DNA of 10,021 nucleotides from Actinomycetota bacterium (GTDB taxonomy: Bacteria > Actinomycetota > Actinomycetes > S36-B12 > UBA5976). The notes under the pieces are model-generated. The model saw only the letters and a program-made list of their open reading frames with translations. It was not told where the DNA came from and did not search any database. The translations under genes were made by a program, and so were the position numbers. Location of the stretch: the NCBI GenBank assembly GCA_026392535.1, contig JAPLBX010000094.1, positions 5,652-15,672 of the forward strand. Reading direction: 5' to 3'. This document shows, in pieces, positions 5,623 to 10,021 of this stretch. Position 1 is the stretch's first letter, and each line of letters begins with the position of its first letter.

Positions 5623-6666
5623 TTATTTTTGCGAAGCAGCAATCCATTGCGCAAGCTTTTTGCTTGCTAAGCCACTAGCGATAATTTCTTTTGCCCGAAC
5701 AAAATTCCGCGACAAAGACTCAACAACATCCACTTCTCTATCTATTCCCTCAACTGCGGCCATTGCGCAGGCTGCGTTAATTGCGACTGCATCAACTATG
5801 CCAGCGATTTTTGCTGATTCATCGTTTGCAAAAACACTATGGACTACATCAGCATTAAACGATGCGTCGCCACCGGCAAGGACATCCACTTCATGAATGC
5901 CAATCCCAACTTCTGACGGGGTAACAGTCTTTTTATTGACTTTACCTTGACTTACTAACCAAAGTTGGTTGGGTGCGTGGATCGAAAATTCATCTAATCC
6001 ATCATCACCTAATATGACAATGGCACTGGTTCCCCGCTCGGCTAATACTTGTGAGATTAAGTCACCAATCTCCGGATTTGGCACACCAACAATTTGCGCC
6101 TGAGGTTTTGCAGGATTCGCTAGCGGACCAATAATGTTAAAAAATGTTCTGATGCCAAGCTGTTTTCTAACTGGTCCTGCAAACCTCAGTGCGGGATGAA
6201 ATTCTGGGGCAAAAAAGAAAGTAATTCCAACTTCGTTAGCAATCTCGCTAACTCGAGCAATTTCAGGATTTAGTTTTACTCCAAGCATTTCCAAAACATC
6301 AGCTGATCCACACTTGCTTGAAGCAGCACGATTTCCGTGCTTGACAACTGTGGTTCCGCTTGCAGCAACCACCACGCTTGCCATGGTCGAGATATTTACC
6401 GTGTGAAGCCCATCGCCACCTGTGCCGCACGTATCAACTGAAATACCTGCCACGTTCGCTGGGTTTGCAAATTCAAGCATTACCTCAATGAAAGTCTTAA
6501 TGTCATTTGGAGTTTCACCCTTATTGCGCATTGCAACCAAAAATGCAGAAATATGTGCAGGGTCAGCGTTGCCACTAAGAATTTCGTTCATTGCCCAACG
6601 AGCATTTTCTGAAGTTAGATTTTTGTCAACGATAATTTCGTTGAGCACAATCGCCCAGGTAGACAT
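5623..6666 (-). CDS. trpD: Anthranilate phosphoribosyltransferase
   Basis: 347 aa, second committed step of tryptophan synthesis: anthranilate plus PRPP gives phosphoribosyl-anthranilate and pyrophosphate. Motifs are intact: the PRPP/Mg loop DTCGTGGD (78-85), KHGNRAASSKCGSAD (109-123), the anthranilate-region Arg in GPVRKQLGIRTFFN (164-177), GPLANP (180-185) and the metal-binding GDDGLDE (220-226). Length is normal for the family. It stands apart from other trp genes, as in Mycobacterium, where trpD (Rv2192c) also sits between the exonuclease and ctaE. The ATG follows the stop of the upstream receiver gene with no gap (TAA-ATG), and no Shine-Dalgarno is apparent, so it is probably translationally coupled and transcribed from the ctaG promoter. 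I see no trp attenuator or T-box. Confidence 0.97.
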   Translation of the reverse strand: MSTWAIVLNEIIVDKNLTSENARWAMNEILSGNADPAHISAFLVAMRNKGETPNDIKTFIEVMLEFANPANVAGISVDTCGTGGDGLHTVNISTMASVVVAASGTTVVKHGNRAASSKCGSADVLEMLGVKLNPEIARVSEIANEVGITFFFAPEFHPALRFAGPVRKQLGIRTFFNIIGPLANPAKPQAQIVGVPNPEIGDLISQVLAERGTSAIVILGDDGLDEFSIHAPNQLWLVSQGKVNKKTVTPSEVGIGIHEVDVLAGGDASFNADVVHSVFANDESAKIAGIVDAVAINAACAMAAVEGIDREVDVVESLSRNFVRAKEIIASGLASKKLAQWIAASQK

Positions 6667-7071
6667 TTAAGAAGAGATAGCTAGGCGACGACGGATTAAT
6701 GTCGCGACGGTTTGTGCCAAAACAACTGGATCAATTGGATGTGGAACCGCACCTTCGGCGCGTGACCAAGTTGCTAGCCAGCCGTCCGCTGGACGACCGG
6801 TTAAAACAATGATTGGTGGACAATTGAAAATCTCATCTTTTAACTGGCGGCAAATTCCCATTCCGCCTGCGGGAGCTGCTTCACCATCCAAAATTGCAAG
6901 ATCGATAGTTCCGCTATCCATTTGGCGAATAACTGCTGGCTCAGTGGCGCATTCAACAAAATCGATTCTTGGAAGCTCGGGTGCTGGGCGCGAGCCGAGG
7001 GCTAGCTTCACGGCTTCACGAACCGAGGCGTCGTCGCTGTAAATAAGGACGTTTAGATTCTTTTCGCTCAC
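6667..7071 (-). CDS. Stand-alone receiver-domain (CheY-like) protein with non-canonical active site
   Basis: 134 aa from GTG 7071. It is a single receiver-like domain without an output domain: acidic pair in IYSDD (D13, D14), phospho-acceptor-type D62 in LAILDGEA, and T91 in IIVLTGRP. The position usually held by the Lys-Pro pair reads VPHPIDP, with His111 in place of Lys, so phosphorylation-driven switching may be altered or absent. I recall conserved actinobacterial homologues with the same 'VL.YSDD...LDGEA.PAGGMG..RQLKDE' pattern near cytochrome oxidase genes, but know no tested function. The GTG lies 10 nt after the ctaG stop with only a weak TAGGG before it. In-frame ATGs at 7104 and 7119 would overlap ctaG and add unconserved-looking residues, so I prefer 7071. 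No sensor kinase is in the window. Confidence 0.85.
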   Translation of the reverse strand: MSEKNLNVLIYSDDASVREAVKLALGSRPAPELPRIDFVECATEPAVIRQMDSGTIDLAILDGEAAPAGGMGICRQLKDEIFNCPPIIVLTGRPADGWLATWSRAEGAVPHPIDPVVLAQTVATLIRRRLAISS

Positions 7072-7081
7072 AGGATTAACC

Positions 7082-8044
7082 CTACTCTCCTGCTTGATTT
7101 TCATGGTTCGCTGTTCCATGGATTGCTGTACGGGCCTTTGTTCGCGCTTCTTGCCTGTCTAAATCCCTGTCAACTCTGACAGCTTCCCGCTCTGATGCCT
7201 TGGACCACTGAATCATTAGCGTTATAAACAGCACTAGGCCAACTAAGTCACCGATTGCCCAGAGTAAACCTCCTGCCATTTGCTGATCTTCCAAGATTGT
7301 TGGACCCCAGTCTCGAACGACAGTCTCATAGTAAGAATATGCAATTGGGTTTTGGGAGTTCATCAACGTAACTCCAAGAAAAGCGTGGAAAGGCAAAGTT
7401 ACAAAAACTGCAAACATTCTGATTGGAAAACCAAGCCGCGGCATTGGGTCAATTCCGATTAACGCCCAAATCCAAATTGATCCAACCATCACGAAATGTA
7501 AGTGATTGAAGTTATGCAGCAGTGGATTGGTTAAAGTGTTTTCGTAATAGCTAGTGAAATACAAAAGCCAAGGATTCAATATATAGATTAGCCCTGCTAC
7601 TAGCGGGAAAGTTATAACTTTTACAAACCAAGACTCCAAAACTCGCATCAAAAGTGACCGCAAAGTTGGTTTGAAAGTTCTGATAGCCAAAGTAACTGGA
7701 GCGCCTAGCGCTAAAAAGACTGGTGCAAGCATTGACAAAAGCATGTGTTGAATCATGTGGGTAGTTAGCAATACCGAATCAAGTTTTGCTAGTGGACCTT
7801 GGGTGGAAATAAATATCGAACCTAGGCCACCCAAGACGAAGAACAGTGTGCGATTGATCGGCCATTTGTCACCACGTGCAGTTAGCGCCCGGACCGCAGA
7901 CAGGTACCAAAGCGCGGCAGCAAGGACCCCAACTGCTGGTATTATTTCTAGCGGTAACCAGTCCGTCAGGCTAGGTTGCAAAACTTCTACAACACCTTCC
8001 TCGCCATGGAGTGGGATTTGCCCTGTAAAAATCATCTCAAACAC
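7082..8044 (-). CDS. ctaG: Cytochrome c oxidase assembly protein, CtaG (caa3-type) family
   Basis: 320-aa polytopic membrane protein with roughly seven hydrophobic segments (about 31-52, 66-80, 92-120, 140-160, 182-200, 206-228, 256-280) and a highly charged cytoplasmic-looking tail (281-320). Histidine-rich motifs typical of the Caa3_CtaG family are present: THMIQHML (H96, H100), HNFNHLH (H177, H181, H183), GIDPMPR, and LPFHAF (H220). It belongs to the Bacillus-type CtaG family implicated in assembly of the copper centre of caa3 oxidase, unrelated to the Cox11 protein also called CtaG; direct copper binding is inference. It is divergent from ctaE, which fits co-regulation. GTG 8044 is chosen because TAGGCT (8051-8056) ends 6 nt before it and no Shine-Dalgarno exists; ATG 8035 is the alternative. 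It appears to lead an operon with the receiver gene and trpD. Confidence 0.9.
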   Translation of the reverse strand: MFEMIFTGQIPLHGEEGVVEVLQPSLTDWLPLEIIPAVGVLAAALWYLSAVRALTARGDKWPINRTLFFVLGGLGSIFISTQGPLAKLDSVLLTTHMIQHMLLSMLAPVFLALGAPVTLAIRTFKPTLRSLLMRVLESWFVKVITFPLVAGLIYILNPWLLYFTSYYENTLTNPLLHNFNHLHFVMVGSIWIWALIGIDPMPRLGFPIRMFAVFVTLPFHAFLGVTLMNSQNPIAYSYYETVVRDWGPTILEDQQMAGGLLWAIGDLVGLVLFITLMIQWSKASEREAVRVDRDLDRQEARTKARTAIHGTANHENQAGE

Positions 8045-8050
8045 ATAAAA

Positions 8051-8056
8051 AGCCTA
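8051..8056 (-). promoter_or_regulatory. Probable -10 box (TAGGCT) of the ctaG-receiver-trpD operon
   Basis: Minus-strand TAGGCT, then TTTTAT, then GTG at 8044: the same hexamer and spacing as at the zinc-ribbon gene. The expected -35 zone (about 8074-8079) overlaps the GGGCTG arm of the intergenic inverted repeat. It implies a leaderless ctaG. Confidence 0.5.
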
Positions 8057-8072
8057 CTTTGCGTTCAAGGTT

Positions 8073-8139
8073 GGGCTGTGCGTGAATAATGTGACCCAGC
8101 CCACCTGAAAAAGAAGCGTTTAGTGGGTCAGCCCACTAA
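8073..8139. promoter_or_regulatory. Inverted and direct repeats in the ctaG/ctaE divergent promoter region
   Basis: The 128-bp gap between the two starts holds several related elements. TTAGTGGG-TCAG-CCCACTAA (8120-8139) is a perfect 8-bp-arm palindrome. GGGCTG (8073-8078) pairs with CAGCCC (8097-8102). Two 13-mers, TGACCCAGCCCAC (8092-8104) and TGGGTCAGCCCAC (8124-8136), agree at 10 of 13 positions and lie 32 bp apart, about three helical turns. One element falls on the ctaG -35 zone and another just upstream of the ctaE -10, which suggests binding sites for a shared regulator of oxidase genes. The regulator is unknown. There is no T-tract, so a terminator is unlikely. Confidence 0.5.
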
Positions 8140-8157
8140 GCCTCATTGTGAGTCATT

Positions 8158-8166
8158 TGCCACAAT
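8158..8166 (+). promoter_or_regulatory. Candidate extended -10 of the ctaE-qcrCA operon
   Basis: TG-C-CACAAT resembles an extended -10 (TGn plus hexamer). It is followed by AGCCCT and the GTG at 8173, the same 6-nt leaderless geometry as at ctaG. The hexamer lacks the first consensus T, so this is weaker than the other boxes. Confidence 0.35.
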
Positions 8167-8172
8167 AGCCCT

Positions 8173-8769
8173 GTGAATACCGCCACCCTTACCCCAAGCA
8201 ATACCCACGTTGATCGGCCGAATCTGGTTTCGGTTGGCACAATTGTTTGGTTGGCAAGCGAGCTCATGTTTTTCGCTGCTCTCTTTGCAATGTACTTCAC
8301 TCACCGGTCGGTGAACCCAGAGCTTTGGGCGCAATCCACACCGATGCTCAATATTCCTTTTGCTAGTGCAAATACTTTCATTTTGGTTGCTTCATCTGTT
8401 ACTTGCCAACTTGGGGTTTTCGCGGCTGAACGTGGAGACGCAAAGGGACTTAGAAAGTGGTTCATCCTTACATTCATGATGGGCGCAGTTTTTATTGGTG
8501 GTCAGGTATACGAATACGCATCGCTTGTTCGCGAAGGACTCACCCTTTCATCTTCATCATATGGTTCGGTGTTTTATCTAACTACCGGTTTTCACGGTCT
8601 TCACGTTACTGGTGGTCTGGTCGCATTTCTTTTTGTACTTGCAAGCTCATACACCGGAAAAGTATTTACTCATTCCAAAGCAACTCGCGCAATCGTTGTC
8701 AGTTACTACTGGCACTTCGTTGACGTGGTTTGGATTGGTTTGTTTGCAATGATTTACCTTATTAAGTAA
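8173..8769 (+). CDS. ctaE: Cytochrome c oxidase subunit III (aa3-type)
   Basis: 198-aa membrane subunit of the terminal aa3 oxidase, which reduces O2 with electrons from the bc1 complex; subunit III stabilises the core and its proton-uptake activity. About five hydrophobic segments are visible, fitting the short subunit III lacking the first two helices of mitochondrial COX3. Family marks are ASELMFF with the conserved Glu30, GQVYEY (110-115), TTGFHGLHVTGG (137-148) and SYYWHFVDVVWIGLF (177-191). The start is GTG 8173; no Shine-Dalgarno is present, so the mRNA is probably leaderless. qcrC follows after 22 nt without a visible promoter or terminator, so the two should be cotranscribed, as in the actinobacterial ctaE-qcrCAB cluster. 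Intact and typical. Confidence 0.97.
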   Translation: MNTATLTPSNTHVDRPNLVSVGTIVWLASELMFFAALFAMYFTHRSVNPELWAQSTPMLNIPFASANTFILVASSVTCQLGVFAAERGDAKGLRKWFILTFMMGAVFIGGQVYEYASLVREGLTLSSSSYGSVFYLTTGFHGLHVTGGLVAFLFVLASSYTGKVFTHSKATRAIVVSYYWHFVDVVWIGLFAMIYLIK

Positions 8770-8791
8770 GAAGTTTGGGATAGGAAAAAGC

Positions 8792-9574
8792 GTGACCCAC
8801 CTTGCACAATTTCGCAGACATCGTCTAGCAGGATTGTTCGTAATGATTTTGGCATTGGCTATAACTGCCCTTGCCTACACAATCATTACTTCAAATACGC
8901 AACGGGTAAGCGCATTAGTTGCTTCTGAAACTACAGTCGAAAGAGGCAAGGCGCTTTTTGCGGAAGGGTGTAGTTCTTGTCACGGCCTTCAAGCAGCCGG
9001 CACAACCGACGGACCTTCTTTAATCGGGGTTGGAGCAGCTGCAGTTGATTTCCAAGTTTCATCTGGGCGGATGCCGATGGCTGCACTAGGAATGCAGGCA
9101 ATGCGAAAAGCACCGATTTACGATGAAGAAGAAACTGCAGCCTTAGCCGCATACGTTGCTAGTTTGGCACCAGGTCCAGCTATTCCAACAGATATGGATT
9201 TAGACACTTCAACAGCTGATCTCGCAGTTGGTAATCAATTATTTGCTGTCAACTGTGCTCAGTGCCATAACTTTGCAGGTGAAGGTGGCGCGCTAACCCA
9301 AGGTAAATACGCGCCTAACTTGATGGCGGCAAATGATCGTCAAGTTTATGAAGCGATGATTACTGGGCCACAAAACATGCCAGTTTTTAGCACGCTTTCA
9401 AGCGATCAGAAAAAAGCGATTTTGAAATACGTTCAGTACCTTCGCAATGCTCCAAATCCCGGTGGTGCAGACCTTGGTCGTTTAGGTCCAGTAACTGAAG
9501 GTTTATTTGCATGGACATTTGGTTTCGGTTTGCTGATTGCAGCCGCTATCTGGATTGGGGCTAAAGCTAAATGA
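8792..9574 (+). CDS. qcrC: Di-haem cytochrome c subunit of the bc1 complex
   Basis: 260 aa, membrane-anchored cytochrome cc that passes electrons from the bc1 complex directly to the aa3 oxidase, replacing a soluble cytochrome c in Actinobacteria. An N-terminal membrane segment (about 12-33) is followed by two cytochrome c domains. The first haem site is CSSCH (Cys60, Cys63, His64) with a Met ligand in GRMPM (94 or 96); the second is CAQCH (Cys155, Cys158, His159) with Met196 in QNMPVF. A C-terminal membrane anchor lies at about 237-256. The GTG start at 8792 has AGGA (8782-8785) 6 nt upstream. The stop overlaps the qcrA start as ATGA. Length and two-haem layout are standard for the family. 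Confidence 0.97.
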   Translation: MTHLAQFRRHRLAGLFVMILALAITALAYTIITSNTQRVSALVASETTVERGKALFAEGCSSCHGLQAAGTTDGPSLIGVGAAAVDFQVSSGRMPMAALGMQAMRKAPIYDEEETAALAAYVASLAPGPAIPTDMDLDTSTADLAVGNQLFAVNCAQCHNFAGEGGALTQGKYAPNLMAANDRQVYEAMITGPQNMPVFSTLSSDQKKAILKYVQYLRNAPNPGGADLGRLGPVTEGLFAWTFGFGLLIAAAIWIGAKAK

Positions 9575-10021
9575 GTAATCTCGTACCAAACCAAAGTCGT
9601 CCGACTCCTGCTGAAGTAAACCACGCACATCGTCGCGCAGATCATGATCCAAGAATTGCAAAGCGTGTTGAACGTCAAGTCGCAACCATGTTTGGCATGA
9701 GCGCAGTACTGGCAATTCTTTTCATAGTTTCTTATGTAGCGATTGATCCATCTGTGGAAATAGGAATCCCAGTAATAGGCACAACTACAGCCTTGAACGT
9801 CGCTCTTGGTTTAACTATGGGTAGTTCGATACTTTTAATCGGAACTGGCGCAATTCACTGGGCAAAGAAACTTATGCCAGATGTTGAAGTGGTTGAAGAA
9901 AGGCACGAATTTAAAAGCAGCGATGAAGATAAAGCTGCACTAGCCGCAACTTTTGCTATTGGAGCTGAAGAGTCAGGTTTCGTTAAGCGACCGCTGATTC
10001 GTCGCACGCTACTTGGGGCAA
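9571..10021 (+). CDS. qcrA: Rieske iron-sulphur subunit of the bc1 complex, N-terminal part (cut by window edge)
   Basis: Open reading frame from ATG 9571 to the window end, 150 codons with no stop. It starts MSNLVPNQSR, has a charged cytoplasmic-looking stretch (15-37), a first membrane segment (about 40-58), a second (about 74-97, ending GAIHWAKKLMP) and a linker rich in Glu/Asp (104-122), followed by FVKRPLIRRTLLGA, which normally precedes the third membrane segment and the periplasmic Rieske domain. This long N-terminal extension with extra helices is characteristic of actinobacterial QcrA. The 2Fe-2S ligands lie beyond the window, so the call rests on the N-terminus and on position after qcrC (4-bp ATGA overlap, translational coupling). 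Confidence 0.93.
   Translation, partial: MSNLVPNQSRPTPAEVNHAHRRADHDPRIAKRVERQVATMFGMSAVLAILFIVSYVAIDPSVEIGIPVIGTTTALNVALGLTMGSSILLIGTGAIHWAKKLMPDVEVVEERHEFKSSDEDKAALAATFAIGAEESGFVKRPLIRRTLLGA

Noticed and set aside
5598..5630. Hairpin GCAGAA-CTT-TTCTGC followed by TTTTT as a terminator for the exonuclease gene
   Set aside because: The stem is inside the coding end, has only 6 bp, and the T-run starts 13 nt after it, too far for a standard intrinsic terminator. It may still contribute weakly.
8143..8334. Minus-strand 63-codon frame over the ctaE start
   Set aside because: It is opposite to the well-supported ctaE coding sequence, with no ribosome-binding site or leaderless promoter of its own.
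1..10021. Horizontally acquired island, defence system or phage remnant
   Set aside because: All genes belong to families expected in the actinobacterial core, order matches a distant relative, base composition looks even, and there is no integrase, transposase, tRNA or flanking repeat.

Overview
The window looks like chromosomal backbone of an AT-rich, streamlined actinobacterium. A freshwater acI-type lineage (Candidatus Nanopelagicales) or a close relative is my best guess. The reasons are a base composition clearly below the high-GC norm for the phylum, very tight gene packing (stop codons overlapping or abutting), and several apparently leaderless starts. The gene families are nevertheless typically actinobacterial: a two-haem QcrC, a QcrA with an N-terminal membrane extension, a DEDDh exonuclease/GIY-YIG fusion, and an RpfB/RipA-era style NlpC/P60 protein. 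From memory, gene order and orientation match the Mycobacterium tuberculosis segment Rv2185c (SRPBCC), Rv2187 (fadD15), Rv2190c (NlpC/P60), Rv2191 (exonuclease/GIY-YIG), Rv2192c (trpD), Rv2193 (ctaE), Rv2194 (qcrC), Rv2195 (qcrA). The Rv-number assignments were recalled, not searched.

Layout. 1-112 (-): N-terminus of an SRPBCC/polyketide-cyclase-like protein, cut by the window edge. 241-2034 (+): long-chain acyl-CoA synthetase. 2031-3110 (-): secreted coiled-coil NlpC/P60 peptidoglycan hydrolase, stop codon overlapping that of fadD. 3190-3375 (-): 61-aa CxxC protein. 3431-3570: degenerate ~17-bp tandem repeat array. 3551-3817 (-): 88-aa zinc-ribbon protein. 3871-5622 (+): exonuclease/GIY-YIG nuclease. 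5623-8044 (-): ctaG, an atypical receiver protein and trpD, apparently one operon read right to left. 8173 to the end (+): ctaE-qcrC-qcrA, cut by the window edge inside qcrA; qcrB is expected next.

Function. The right side builds the aerobic terminal respiratory chain. CtaE is subunit III of the aa3 oxidase, QcrC and QcrA are bc1 subunits that form the actinobacterial III2-IV2 supercomplex, and CtaG is an assembly factor for the oxidase copper centre, transcribed divergently from ctaE. The left side combines lipid activation (FadD plus an SRPBCC protein), cell-wall remodelling (NlpC/P60) and DNA processing (exonuclease/GIY-YIG protein).

I see no mobile element, CRISPR array, tRNA or rRNA, and no convincing new defence or biosynthetic system. 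The signals the genes do not explain are small: (i) the tandem repeat array at 3431-3570; (ii) a recurring TANNNT box placed 6-7 nt before start codons, implying leaderless mRNAs; (iii) palindromes in the two divergent promoter regions (3851-3867 and 8073-8139); (iv) a hairpin plus T-tract just upstream of the NlpC/P60 gene that could end a long antisense fadD transcript; and (v) a receiver domain that keeps its phospho-acceptor Asp but has His where the Lys of the usual KP pair should be.
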